A stretch of 64,000 bases of DNA from Dysgonomonas sp. ZJ279 (GTDB lineage Bacteria > Bacteroidota > Bacteroidia > Bacteroidales > Dysgonomonadaceae). The notes under the pieces are model-generated. The model had not been told where the DNA came from. It did not search any database and saw only the letters and a program-made list of their open reading frames with translations. The DNA lies in contig NZ_JAAKEL010000001.1 of the NCBI RefSeq assembly GCF_011039205.1, positions 434,001 to 498,000 of the forward strand, read 5' to 3'. Positions within the stretch are counted from its first letter, which is position 1; each line of letters opens with the position of its first letter. Both the position numbers and the translations under genes were made by a program. Below, one piece after another: positions 1-9,268 of this stretch.

Positions 1-147
1 AAAAATTAAAATAAGGGAATCATTGATATTCTGACAGTTGGATCAAATATCATTTTTTGTTTGCATTTCAAGATCAAAATGCCCGTATTTATTGTTATAT
101 GATAAATTGCGAGAGTTATAATTAATACAACTTAATGAAATTATATT

Positions 148-1479
148 ATGGGGAGAAGTAAAAAGAAAAACTTCGTTTTAGATACAAATGTTATTCTTCA
201 CGATTTCAGATGCTTGGATAATTTCGAGGAAAATGATATATACATTCCTATCATTGTACTCGAAGAGTTAGATAAATTTAAAAAGGGGAACGAACAGATA
301 AATTATAATGCTCGCGAATTTCTTCGTCAATTGGATGCTATAACAGACGACGACCTTTTTTCGAAAGGTGCTGCAATGGGCAATGGTATGGGTAAACTTT
401 ATGTGGAGACAGGAATGAAATCTCAGCCGAAAGTTTCAGCCATATTCCCTGAAATGATACCCGATCACCGGATATTGGCAACTCTGATGGATATTTCAGA
501 ACGAGACCCGAAAACGAAGACTATTCTTGTGACGAAGGATATTAATCTGCGAATGAAGGCACGTGCAATAGGATTGCTTACCGAAGATTACATTAATGAT
601 AAAGTTCCTGATGTATTTCTGTTCGAAAAAGAACATAAAACGTTTAAAGATATGGATTCGTCCGTTATCGATAGACTTTATACACAGGCAGAAGGTATTG
701 ATATCTCGGAGTTTGATCTGGATAGCCCTGTGAATCCGAATGAATGTTTTATTATGAAGAATGGCAAAAAGAGCGCCTTAGCTCGTTTCAATCCATTTAC
801 CAATAAAATAAAGAAGATTGAGAAGCAGGTTGCTTATGGTATCCAACCACGTAATGCCGAACAGGCTTTTGCCCTTGAGGTTCTATTAGACCCGAATGTA
901 AAGTTGGTGGCACTTACAGGGAAAGCCGGTACGGGAAAAACCTTGCTTGCTTTGGCTGCGGCATTGAAACAGCACGAGAATTATGAACAAATATTGCTGG
1001 CACGTCCTATCGTAGCATTGGGGAATAAGGAATTGGGTTTTCTGCCCGGAGACGAGAAGCAAAAGATAGCACCTTATATGCAACCGTTGTTTGATAACTT
1101 GTTGGTGATAAGAAATAGCTTATCATACGGAAGTGCAGAGGCACGTAGTATAGAAGAAATGCAAAAGAATAAAAAGCTGGAAATAGAGGCCTTGGCATAT
1201 ATACGAGGACGAAGCCTTTCGGAAATGGTCTGTATTATAGATGAGGCACAGAATCTGACTCCACACGAGATAAAGACAATCATAACACGGGCAGGGGAGG
1301 GTACAAAGATGATATTTGCAGGAGACCTTCAGCAAATTGATTCACCTTACCTCGATGCTCAGTCGAATGGTTTAGCTTATGTAATAGATAAAATGACAGG
1401 GCAGGATTTATTTGCCCACGTCAATCTGCTGAAAGGGGAGCGAAGCCGATTGTCTGAACTGGCTAGTACTTTACTTTAA
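148..1479 (+). CDS. PIN domain plus PhoH-type ATPase (PhoH2 class)
   Basis: 443 aa. The N-terminal PIN nuclease domain (about residues 8-145) opens with FVLDTNVILHD, which carries the first metal-binding Asp at 12. The C-terminal PhoH ATPase has Walker A GKAGTGKT near 257-264, Walker B IIDEAQNLTP near 363-372 and the GDLQQID sensor near 393. This two-domain form is the PhoH2 class, for which RNA helicase plus ribonuclease activity is known in other bacteria; the cellular role here is inferred. It is monocistronic, followed by a strong terminator at 1502. The ATG at 148 places the PIN motif directly at the N terminus. No recognisable promoter was seen in the 147 bp before it. Confidence 0.93.
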   Translation: MGRSKKKNFVLDTNVILHDFRCLDNFEENDIYIPIIVLEELDKFKKGNEQINYNAREFLRQLDAITDDDLFSKGAAMGNGMGKLYVETGMKSQPKVSAIFPEMIPDHRILATLMDISERDPKTKTILVTKDINLRMKARAIGLLTEDYINDKVPDVFLFEKEHKTFKDMDSSVIDRLYTQAEGIDISEFDLDSPVNPNECFIMKNGKKSALARFNPFTNKIKKIEKQVAYGIQPRNAEQAFALEVLLDPNVKLVALTGKAGTGKTLLALAAALKQHENYEQILLARPIVALGNKELGFLPGDEKQKIAPYMQPLFDNLLVIRNSLSYGSAEARSIEEMQKNKKLEIEALAYIRGRSLSEMVCIIDEAQNLTPHEIKTIITRAGEGTKMIFAGDLQQIDSPYLDAQSNGLAYVIDKMTGQDLFAHVNLLKGERSRLSELASTLL

Positions 1480-1501
1480 AAGTATAGAAGATAATGTATG
1501 G

Positions 1502-1534
1502 GAGAGGTTGTACAAAAAGTACAACCTCTCTTTT
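1502..1534 (+). terminator. Rho-independent terminator after the PhoH gene
   Basis: Perfect 12-bp stem (1502-1513 with 1519-1530), loop AAAAA, followed by TTTT. Confidence 0.85.
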
Positions 1535-1657
1535 GTTTAAGCCGTTTTGTCTATATTTTAAAATGTTAACATCATTTGAGAATTTAATACTTTTTCCTTG
1601 ACAATATAAGCATCTTAGATAGCGTTAAAGCCTTAACCAATTAAAACAACACATCTT

Positions 1658-2395
1658 ATGAAAAAAATCTTGTTAGTAGTTATTATGAGTATCGGTTTTG
1701 GCTGTATACTGTCTGTGAATGCTCAGGAAGATTCACGATTTACTTTTGGAGTGAAAACCGGAGTCAATCTATCCAACTCGAGTTTATCTATTGCTGATCC
1801 CAGAGTCGGATTTAACATCGGAGGAACTGTCGATTATGAATTGTCAAAAGGCTTTTTCTTATCATCGGGACTCGAATTTACGACCAAAGGAGCTAAGTTT
1901 AGCGAGCGTTATTTTGTTACTGAAATATCAGAATCAAGTAATATTGTGATTGGTGATAAAGAAAGTAATTTCAATCTGATGTACCTTCAGGTACCTTTGA
2001 CTATCGGTTACAAGATTCCACTGGCAAAATCTCTATCATTAAATCTGAATGCCGGTGGTTATGCAGCTTATGGTATTACATCACGAAATAAAATTTCGTT
2101 GACTACACCAATTGAAACTGATGGTTATTTATATACATCTCATAATGAATATAAATCGACAGGTTATGACAAAACAGGTCTTGATCGTTGGGACTTTGGT
2201 TTGCTTGGAGGGATTGGATTGCAATATAAGAAAATTGTACTTAATGTGAATTATGAATTTGGTCTTCGCGATCTACAAAAAGGTCCGACATCGTATGTCG
2301 TTACTTATGGCCAATATGGAAGTCCAACAGGAACTATGAATAATGACAAATGGAAGACTCGCAATTTAAGTTTTTCAGTAGGGTATAAGTTCTGA
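1658..2395 (+). CDS. Outer-membrane beta-barrel protein (porin family, PorT-like)
   Basis: 245 aa with a cleavable signal peptide ending at about VNAQ (residue 22), so it is exported. The mature part starts FTFGVKTGVNLS, alternates hydrophobic and polar residues as barrel strands do, and ends in the outer-membrane signature SFSVGYKF with a terminal Phe. These features match the small Bacteroidota outer-membrane beta-barrel domain. No substrate can be inferred. It stands alone between two terminators. The ligand and function are unknown. Confidence 0.82.
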   Translation: MKKILLVVIMSIGFGCILSVNAQEDSRFTFGVKTGVNLSNSSLSIADPRVGFNIGGTVDYELSKGFFLSSGLEFTTKGAKFSERYFVTEISESSNIVIGDKESNFNLMYLQVPLTIGYKIPLAKSLSLNLNAGGYAAYGITSRNKISLTTPIETDGYLYTSHNEYKSTGYDKTGLDRWDFGLLGGIGLQYKKIVLNVNYEFGLRDLQKGPTSYVVTYGQYGSPTGTMNNDKWKTRNLSFSVGYKF

Positions 2396-2413
2396 AAAAT
2401 GGGGTAAGATATA

Positions 2414-2447
2414 TAAAAAAAGGGTCGCATTTGCGACCCTTTTTTTA
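2414..2447. terminator. Bidirectional terminator between convergent genes
   Basis: Palindrome AAAAAAAGGGTCGCA-TT-TGCGACCCTTTTTTT. The A-tract on one side and T-tract on the other serve both the barrel-protein gene (+) and the M13 peptidase gene (-). Confidence 0.88.
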
Positions 2448-2465
2448 TATTACATATTCATCCGA

Positions 2466-4511
2466 TTACCAGATGTCAGCACGTTTTTCTTTTGGAATAT
2501 ACAATGCATCTTTGTCTGTTATATTGAATGCATCATACCAAGCATTAATATGAGGTAATGTTCCGTTTACACGCCATTTACCTAGCGAGTGCGGATCCAT
2601 TTTGGTAAGTCTAAGCGCTTCTTCATCGCGGATATTACCTGCCCAAACACCTGCATAAGAAAGGAAGAATCGTTGTTGAGGTGTGAAGCCATCTATTTTC
2701 TCTCCTTTTTGAGCTTGTTCTGTTTTAGAAAAAGCATTGTATGATATTTGGATTCCACCAAAGTCTCCGATATTTTCTCCTAATGTAAACTCACCATTAG
2801 CAAATACACCCGGTAAAACTTCTATTTGGTTAAAATGATTGACAAGCACTTCTGCTCTACCTTTAAATTCTTTAGAATCATCGGCTGTCCACCAATCTAG
2901 CAAATTACCATTCTTATCGTATTTAGCACCTTGGTCGTCAAATCCATGCGACATTTCGTGACCGATAACTACACCGATAGCTCCGTAATTAACGGCATCG
3001 TCAGCATTCAGATAAAAGAACGGAGGTTGAAGAATACCGGCAGGGAAGCATATTTCATTTGTAGTAGGGTTATAATATGCGTTCACCATTTGAGGAGGCA
3101 TATGCCATTCTGATTTATCTACCGGTTTATTGATTTTGTTAATCAGCTCGTTGTAGCTAAACTCGCTTGCACGAACAATATTTTCCCAATAGCTGTCTTT
3201 CTTGATCTCAAGCGTTGAATAATCTTTCCATTTGTCAGGATAGCCTATTTTTACAGTAAATGCATTCAGTTTTTCTTTCGCTTTTTCCTTTGTTGCATCA
3301 CTCATCCAGGCTAGGCTCTGTATACGTTCTCCAAGAGTAACCTGAAGATTGTCTACTAGTTTTAGCATTCTTTCTTTCGCTTCAGCCGGGAAGTATTTTG
3401 CAACGTACATTTGGCCAACAGCTTCACTTAACGATCCGTCTACGGTTCTGACAGTGCGTTTCCAGCGAGGTTGTTGCGCTTGACGACCACTCATTTGTTT
3501 TCCGAAGAACTCAAAGTTTGCATCTACGAAATTATCACTTAAATAGTTTGCTGATGCATTGATTACACACCACGAAAGATATGCTTTTGTTTCATCGATA
3601 GGGCTTGTTTGTATAAGCTTAACGGCAGTAGCTACCGGTGCAATCTGAGATACATTGAGATCTTCAAGTCCTTTTGCATTTGCTGCATCGAAGAATGTTG
3701 CCCAGTCGAATTTAGCAACTTTGGCATCCAGTTCTTCTACTTTCATTTTATGATAGTTTAGTTCAGGCTTTCTGGTGTCTTCTTTCTTGAAGTGTGCCTT
3801 AGCCAAAGCTGTTTCAATTTTAAGAACAGCATCGGCTGCTTTTAGTGCATCGGCTTCTGCACAACCGGCATTCATAAATTGAACCTTAATCAGATTGTGG
3901 TATCCGCTGCGAAGTGCTACAGATGTAGAATCTTGTTCAATGTAGTATTCGCGGTCGCCCAGACCTAGTCCGCTTTGATATAAGTGAACAATATTCATGG
4001 AACTATTCTTATCGTCAGCACCAACATACATTCCGAAGAATGGAGTTTCTGCATATTGTCTGATTTTTCCGACTAATTTGATAATGTCGGTAGTATTGGC
4101 TGCTTTATTTATTTCTTCCAATTGGCTTTTGATAGGACTAGCACCATCGGCATTCAGTTTTACGCTATCCATACCCATAGCATAAAGATCACCGATTTTT
4201 TGACCAATAGAGCCTTGTTCATGTGTAGTCTTTCCCAACTCCTCAATCAGTCCCCTTACTTGTTCTTGATTTCGCTCTGCAAGTTTATCGAAAGAGCCAT
4301 AACGAGAATATTCGGCAGGCATAGGATTTGCTTTAGACCATCCGCCTGTGGCAAACATATAAAAATCGTTACCCGGAGCAACTGTTGTGTCCAGATTACT
4401 CATGTCGAAATTTGCACTTTCGGCAACCTCTTGATTTTTAGATTTATCACTACACATTGACGATGTGAACGCAATTGCAGCGATAGGTAAGAAATAATAA
4501 ATCTTTTTCAT
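2466..4511 (-). CDS. M13 family zinc metallopeptidase (neprilysin/PepO-like lipoprotein)
   Basis: 681 aa, the usual length for M13. The N-terminal hydrophobic segment ends in a lipobox-like SSMC, so it is probably a lipoprotein. The zinc-binding motif is HEMSH near residue 517, with the downstream glutamate in GENIGDFGG near 576. NAYYNPTTNEICFPAG, the substrate-binding segment, lies just upstream of HEMSH. The N-terminal M13 helical domain covers about residues 40-430. It cleaves oligopeptides outside the inner membrane (family knowledge). It is the last gene of a minus-strand block with the GDSL hydrolase (12 bp upstream) and the ABC-F gene. Confidence 0.95.
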   Translation of the reverse strand: MKKIYYFLPIAAIAFTSSMCSDKSKNQEVAESANFDMSNLDTTVAPGNDFYMFATGGWSKANPMPAEYSRYGSFDKLAERNQEQVRGLIEELGKTTHEQGSIGQKIGDLYAMGMDSVKLNADGASPIKSQLEEINKAANTTDIIKLVGKIRQYAETPFFGMYVGADDKNSSMNIVHLYQSGLGLGDREYYIEQDSTSVALRSGYHNLIKVQFMNAGCAEADALKAADAVLKIETALAKAHFKKEDTRKPELNYHKMKVEELDAKVAKFDWATFFDAANAKGLEDLNVSQIAPVATAVKLIQTSPIDETKAYLSWCVINASANYLSDNFVDANFEFFGKQMSGRQAQQPRWKRTVRTVDGSLSEAVGQMYVAKYFPAEAKERMLKLVDNLQVTLGERIQSLAWMSDATKEKAKEKLNAFTVKIGYPDKWKDYSTLEIKKDSYWENIVRASEFSYNELINKINKPVDKSEWHMPPQMVNAYYNPTTNEICFPAGILQPPFFYLNADDAVNYGAIGVVIGHEMSHGFDDQGAKYDKNGNLLDWWTADDSKEFKGRAEVLVNHFNQIEVLPGVFANGEFTLGENIGDFGGIQISYNAFSKTEQAQKGEKIDGFTPQQRFFLSYAGVWAGNIRDEEALRLTKMDPHSLGKWRVNGTLPHINAWYDAFNITDKDALYIPKEKRADIW

Positions 4512-4523
4512 CGTTCTTTTATT

Positions 4524-5183
4524 TTAATTTTCTTCTACAAAATTTCGGATCTGATTGACCCAAACAGTATATCCTTCCTCATTCAGATGCAGACCATCAG
4601 TTGTGTATCTAGCATTTAACTGTCTTTTCTTTATTAAGAATGAAGGGTAGATGTTAATGAAAATCAGATTTTCTTTTTTACTTAATTTATGGAGTTCTTT
4701 ATTTAGTTTTTCTATTGTCTTCTCTTTCTTTTTTAGTCGCGAATAAATTCCAATCTCATTATTGATAGGCAGTACGCTTTGAAGATAGATTTGAGTGTCG
4801 GGGCTACCTTCCTTTATCATTACAATCATTGTACTGATATTGCTTACAATCTTTTTATTCGATCTACTCAACGATATATCGTTAATACCAGCCATAATAA
4901 AAAGCTTCTTTGGTTTAGCCGCAATAATTTCGTCTATTCTGGCTAGCATTCCTTCTGTATTATCACCTGCTATTCCTCTGTTTGCAGGTTGTTGACTAGG
5001 GAAATACTCATTCCATTTTCCGGCTTGAGTAAGGCTATTACCAAGAAATATAATTTGCCCTTCTGTTAAGGGATGCTGTTTGAAATATGTCATTCGATCG
5101 ATATAAGTCTTATTCTCCTGAATCTCTTGTCCCATCATATACCCAGAGAAAAATAGTAGCAACATTACAAATTTTATTCTCAT
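4524..5183 (-). CDS. SGNH/GDSL-type esterase/hydrolase
   Basis: 219 aa from the ATG at 5183. A TTG at 5198 overlapping the upstream stop codon is also open, but the ATG puts the signal peptide MRIKFVMLLLFF at the N terminus, so I prefer it. SGNH blocks are visible: GNSLTQ (block I, nucleophile Ser in place of GDSL), GIND (block III Asn) and DGLHLNEEGY (block V Asp and His). The family includes acylhydrolases and esterases acting on sugar esters or lipids; the substrate cannot be read from sequence. It starts 11 bp downstream of the ABC-F stop and is probably cotranscribed. Confidence 0.88.
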   Translation of the reverse strand: MRIKFVMLLLFFSGYMMGQEIQENKTYIDRMTYFKQHPLTEGQIIFLGNSLTQAGKWNEYFPSQQPANRGIAGDNTEGMLARIDEIIAAKPKKLFIMAGINDISLSRSNKKIVSNISTMIVMIKEGSPDTQIYLQSVLPINNEIGIYSRLKKKEKTIEKLNKELHKLSKKENLIFINIYPSFLIKKRQLNARYTTDGLHLNEEGYTVWVNQIRNFVEEN

Positions 5184-5194
5184 AATGGTAAAGC

Positions 5195-7144
5195 TCAAGC
5201 GTTAGTAATACTTTCTAACTCCATAGTCAATTCTTCCCATTTAAGCATATCCTGCTGAAGCTCTTTGTTTAACAGTCCATGTTTTTCAAAAAGGGACGTA
5301 TTAGCTGAATCTTCAGGAGTAGCCAGTCTGACTTCAAGGTCGGCGATCTCTTTCTCTTTCTTTTCGATAGAGTGTTCCATCTCTTTTATTTGTTTCTCAA
5401 CTCGTTTTATTTGGCGGCTTAATTCTTTGCGCTCCTCGTAAGACAGCTTATTTGTCGGTTCTGTTTTCTCAGATTCTTCTGCTTCAACGCTTTTACTGTC
5501 GTTTCGACTAGTTTGAGTCTCTAATTCCTGTAAAGAATCCATTTTCTTTTTTTCAAGGAACTCATATATACCATATAAGTGTTCTTTCACTTGCTGGTTG
5601 CCAAACTCGTACACTTTATCCACTAAGCCATTAAGAAAATCTCTATCATGGGATACTAGAATTACTGTTCCGTCAAATTCTTTTAATGCCTCTTTCAGTA
5701 CATCCTTCGATCTCATGTCGAGGTGATTAGTAGGCTCATCGAGAATAAGCAGATTGACAGGCTCCAACAATAAACGAATCATAGCCAAACGGCTGCGTTC
5801 TCCTCCCGAAAGGACTTTTACTTTCTTATCGGAAGCTTCTCCTCCGAACATAAATGCTCCGAGTATGTCGCGTATTTTGGTTCGGATATCGCCTGTTGCT
5901 ACATAATCAATGGTCTCGAATACAGTTTTGTTCTCATCTAATAGTTGAGCCTGATTTTGAGCGAAATAGCCTATTTTTACGTTGTGCCCCAATTCCAATT
6001 TACCTTCGAAACCGATCTCACCCATTATACATTTGACAAGGGTAGATTTACCTTCACCGTTTTTACCGACAAAAGCTACTTTATCTCCGCGATTGATAGT
6101 CAATGTAACGTTCTTAAAGATAAGATGATCTCCATAGCTTTTTTCTACATCCTCCGCTATTACGGGATATGAGCCCGAACGGGGTGCAGGAGGGAATTTC
6201 AGACTAAGCATGGCTGTATCTTCGTCGTCGACTTCTATGCGGTCTATCTTATCAAGATGTTTTATCCGTGATTGTACTTGTACCGATTTGGTCGCTTTGT
6301 AGCGGAATCGCTCTATAAACTCTTCGGTTTTTTGTATTTGTTTTTGCTGATTTTCGAAAGCACGCATTTGTTGTTCGCGATATTCTTTACGAAGTTCAAC
6401 GTATCTGGAGTAAGGTACTCTATAATCGTATATCCGTCCTAGTGATATTTCGATGGTGCGTTGTGTCACAGCATCTAGAAAAGCACGGTCATGCGAAACG
6501 AGTAAAACGGCATTCGCCCGTGTAGAGAGGAATGTTTCGAGCCATTGTATAGATTCTATGTCTAAGTGATTGGTAGGCTCATCGAGTAATAATACATCCG
6601 GACGTTGGAGCAATAGTTTTGCCAATTCGATTCGCATACGCCATCCTCCACTGAATTCGGACGTAGCACGATTAAAGTCTGAACGGGTGAAGCCGAGTCC
6701 GAGCAAAGCTTTTTCTATTTCAGCCTGAAAATTGTTTCCGCCCGACATTAGAAACTGCTCGTTCAGATGAGCAGAACGGTCTATAAAATCGTGATATATT
6801 TGTGATTCGTAGTCCGTTCTTTCAGCCAGTTGTTTATTTACATACTCGAGTTCGGTTTCCAGCTTATGGATATGGTCGAAGGCCAAAGCGGCTTCTTCCA
6901 GAACTGTATTACCTTCGTTCAATGTCATGTGCTGAGGAAGATAACCGATGGTTATATCCTTAGGTGATGAGACATTGCCGCTTGTAGGTTGCTGCAATCC
7001 CGCAAATATTTTGAGCATGGTAGATTTTCCTGCTCCGTTTTTTCCAACGAGGGCAATTCTATCTTTTTTGTTTACAACAAACGAAACACCATCAAAGAGG
7101 GTAAAACCTCCAAATTCGACTGTAAGACCTTCTACTGAAATCAC
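5195..7144 (-). CDS. ABC-F family ATPase (Uup/EttA-like, ribosome-associated)
   Basis: 649 aa with two fused ABC domains and no membrane segment. Walker A motifs are GKNGAGKST (about residue 35) and GKNGEGKST (about 360). Signatures are EFSGGWRMR and VLSGGERSR, each followed by LLDEPTNHLD or LILDEPTNHLD. The interdomain linker (about 245-300) is charged and helical, and the C-terminal 110 residues form a coiled coil rich in Glu and Lys. This is the layout of ABC-F translation factors, which act on ribosomes, not in transport. A reverse -7 element lies about 26-33 bp upstream. It heads the block with the GDSL hydrolase and M13 peptidase. Confidence 0.95.
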   Translation of the reverse strand: MISVEGLTVEFGGFTLFDGVSFVVNKKDRIALVGKNGAGKSTMLKIFAGLQQPTSGNVSSPKDITIGYLPQHMTLNEGNTVLEEAALAFDHIHKLETELEYVNKQLAERTDYESQIYHDFIDRSAHLNEQFLMSGGNNFQAEIEKALLGLGFTRSDFNRATSEFSGGWRMRIELAKLLLQRPDVLLLDEPTNHLDIESIQWLETFLSTRANAVLLVSHDRAFLDAVTQRTIEISLGRIYDYRVPYSRYVELRKEYREQQMRAFENQQKQIQKTEEFIERFRYKATKSVQVQSRIKHLDKIDRIEVDDEDTAMLSLKFPPAPRSGSYPVIAEDVEKSYGDHLIFKNVTLTINRGDKVAFVGKNGEGKSTLVKCIMGEIGFEGKLELGHNVKIGYFAQNQAQLLDENKTVFETIDYVATGDIRTKIRDILGAFMFGGEASDKKVKVLSGGERSRLAMIRLLLEPVNLLILDEPTNHLDMRSKDVLKEALKEFDGTVILVSHDRDFLNGLVDKVYEFGNQQVKEHLYGIYEFLEKKKMDSLQELETQTSRNDSKSVEAEESEKTEPTNKLSYEERKELSRQIKRVEKQIKEMEHSIEKKEKEIADLEVRLATPEDSANTSLFEKHGLLNKELQQDMLKWEELTMELESITNA

Positions 7145-7169
7145 AATTAAAATATGTTTAAAATCAGCA

Positions 7170-7177
7170 CAAAAGTA
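7170..7177 (-). promoter_or_regulatory. Candidate -7 promoter element for the ABC-F gene
   Basis: On the minus strand this reads TACTTTTG, matching TAnnTTTG. No clear TTTG was found at the -33 spacing, so support is partial. Confidence 0.4.
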
Positions 7178-7244
7178 GAGAATTTAACTGAAATACAGTG
7201 ACGTTTTGTTATTTTCTTCAATAGCAGTCTGTTCCTTATGTTGC

Positions 7245-7817
7245 TTATTCTATGATAATATCATATCTGGTAAGTAATCCTTTGATTCCATCCGCCGAAA
7301 ATCGTGCTTTTTTAATTTTGTTGCTTTCCGGATGAATCGAGTAATTATGAGATGTACTGAAGTCTGCTTTTTCAAGATTTGTCCGCTCAAAGGTAGCTCC
7401 CTCAAGATCACATTTATAGAAGGTCGTACCTGTCAGATTCGTTTCTACAAAATCGACATCCTTCATATTGCAATTCTTGAAAACGATATCTTTTAATTTG
7501 AGCTTAAAGAACGAAGAGAAATTTAGTATGCAATTATCGAATTTGAGTGCTAAAGAAAATTGATTGCAATGATCGAACCGTAAGCCCATGAGTTTACAAT
7601 TTTTGAATGTCACGCCCCGAAAAGCTGTATTGCCAAGTTTTGCCATACTCAGATCGCAATTATCGAATGTGCAATTCGTAAAAGCGATCTCCAATAGATT
7701 TGCATTTAATAAATTACAATTAATGAAGCTACAACCGTCGTAATCTCCTTCTTCTAAAAGATTGGTAGTAAAATCGATTCCTTTAAATTCTTCGTCCTCA
7801 ATGAAAATTCTGCTCAT
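7245..7817 (-). CDS. Pentapeptide-repeat protein
   Basis: 190 aa from the ATG at 7817. A longer frame exists to 7931, but that start would lie inside the preceding flavoprotein gene, and MSRIFIEDEEFKGIDF is a natural start for the repeat. From about residue 10 to 165 the sequence repeats A(D/N)LXX-type pentapeptides with aromatic or hydrophobic centres, such as CSFIN, CNLLN, CTFDN, CDLSM, CKLMG, CDLEG and ADFST. Such repeats fold into a right-handed quadrilateral beta helix. There is no signal peptide, so it is cytosolic. Its function is unknown. It lies 47 bp downstream of the flavoprotein gene, probably in the same transcript. Confidence 0.85.
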   Translation of the reverse strand: MSRIFIEDEEFKGIDFTTNLLEEGDYDGCSFINCNLLNANLLEIAFTNCTFDNCDLSMAKLGNTAFRGVTFKNCKLMGLRFDHCNQFSLALKFDNCILNFSSFFKLKLKDIVFKNCNMKDVDFVETNLTGTTFYKCDLEGATFERTNLEKADFSTSHNYSIHPESNKIKKARFSADGIKGLLTRYDIIIE

Positions 7818-7864
7818 AATACGTGTGGTAAAATTATAATTTAAGTAAAACGAATAAGTGTCAA

Positions 7865-9250
7865 TTAGCAATACCCTTTCAGCATGCTGTAAAAATAAAG
7901 AGGTTTTAGCCCATATACTTTTAGTAGCCATGCGGCATACTGTTCTTTGGACGTGTCTAATAGAGTGAATGGAAACGATGTGTCAGAGTCTTTGTTATAG
8001 TCGAACTCGCATAAAAGAACGTTTCCATAACCCGTAATAATAGGGCATGCGGCATATCCGTTATATTTCTCTTCGGGAGTTTTGCCTTCCATCAGCAAAA
8101 CGAGATTTTTAGCTGCAATAGGTACTTGCTTTCTGATTGCAGCAGATGTTTTACTTGTAGGTATTCCAGCGCAGTCTCCTAAGGATACAATATTCGGGTA
8201 TGTTTTGTGGACTAATGTTTCTTTGTCTACCATAACCCAACTCTCTGCGGCGAGCTTACCTTCTGTCCAGCCTAATCCTGAATCGCGGACAAAGTCGGGA
8301 GCAGACATCGGTGGTGTGAAGTGTAGAAAATCATATCCTTCGGTGAATGGAGTCGTAATAAGTTCTTCACCGATAGTTTCTCTTTTTTCGAAATATACTT
8401 GTTTGGCGGCAGTATCGACACCTTTCACTCGAACATTCAGATTAATATTTACATTACGCTCGTTGTATATTTCCAGCAGACGAGGTGTATAATAGGCTAC
8501 ATCATAAAGTTCAGGATCGGCAGTGTAATAATCTAAAGTAACATTGTCGCGCGTACCTTGTTTCTGTATATAATCTTCGGTCAATAGGCATATCTTTTTG
8601 GGGGCTCCACCGCATTTGTGCTTTGTATAGGTATCTGTGAAAATACCTTTACCTCCGGTTTTCGAAAATTCCTGCATGGCCGCCCATGTTTTTTGAGCAC
8701 TTACAAAGTCATATATGCAATGGGCATTTCCTTCACCCAATGTGGCTTGGGTAATACCTTCTACTTTCTCCCAATTTATTTGTAATCCCGGTGTTAAAAC
8801 CAGAAAATCATAATCTACGTTTCCATTTTCAGCTGTTGTGATTGTATTCTTTACAGGGTCTATTGCTTTTACTGTGTCTTTCAGCCATGTGATGTCGCTA
8901 GGTACACAATCTTCCTGCGATTTCCATACATCATCTGCTTTATAAACCCCCGAAGCTACAAGTGTAAAGCCCGGTTGATAGTACTGCTTGTCGCTGGGGT
9001 CGATCAGGGTAATATTCGGTTCGTCGAGCCACCTGTTCAATAACGCAGCCATACTAATGCCGGCAGCGCCTCCGCCTACTATTACAATCTTGCCTTTGGC
9101 GTTGCTCGAAAATTTATTGAGCTGATAAGCTCCAATGCCTGTTACCACTCCGGCAGCAGCTGCAATTTTGAGGAATTTTCTACGATTGATTTTTTTGTTA
9201 CTTAATTTGTTTAATTTGTTCAGATTTTCATCTGATGTGTTGTTTTCCAT
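7865..9250 (-). CDS. Tat-exported FAD flavoprotein, sulfide:quinone oxidoreductase-like
   Basis: 461 aa. A twin-arginine motif INRRKFLK (residues 21-28) before a hydrophobic stretch predicts Tat export of the folded, cofactor-loaded protein. The FAD-binding motif VGGGAAG is at 58-64. KHKCGGAPKK (Cys near 212) matches the redox-cysteine region of sulfide:quinone reductases, and GDCAGIPTSKTSAA (near 357) matches their second FAD motif. Further cysteines sit at CVPSD (about 114), CPIITGYG (about 401) and LLCEFDY. Sulfide oxidation to quinone is therefore the best guess; flavocytochrome c and other FAD reductases of the group are alternatives. It lies 18 bp after the second cyclophilin gene. Confidence 0.82.
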   Translation of the reverse strand: MENNTSDENLNKLNKLSNKKINRRKFLKIAAAAGVVTGIGAYQLNKFSSNAKGKIVIVGGGAAGISMAALLNRWLDEPNITLIDPSDKQYYQPGFTLVASGVYKADDVWKSQEDCVPSDITWLKDTVKAIDPVKNTITTAENGNVDYDFLVLTPGLQINWEKVEGITQATLGEGNAHCIYDFVSAQKTWAAMQEFSKTGGKGIFTDTYTKHKCGGAPKKICLLTEDYIQKQGTRDNVTLDYYTADPELYDVAYYTPRLLEIYNERNVNINLNVRVKGVDTAAKQVYFEKRETIGEELITTPFTEGYDFLHFTPPMSAPDFVRDSGLGWTEGKLAAESWVMVDKETLVHKTYPNIVSLGDCAGIPTSKTSAAIRKQVPIAAKNLVLLMEGKTPEEKYNGYAACPIITGYGNVLLCEFDYNKDSDTSFPFTLLDTSKEQYAAWLLKVYGLKPLYFYSMLKGYC

Positions 9251-9268
9251 GCTTAGATATATTGAAAT

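Noticed and set aside
1590-1625. E. coli-type promoter TTGACA upstream of the barrel-protein gene
   Set aside because: The -10 spacing is too short, and Bacteroidota housekeeping promoters do not use this consensus.
8082-8492. 136-codon frame antisense to the flavoprotein gene
   Set aside because: Shadow frame within a gene that has clear FAD and cysteine motifs.
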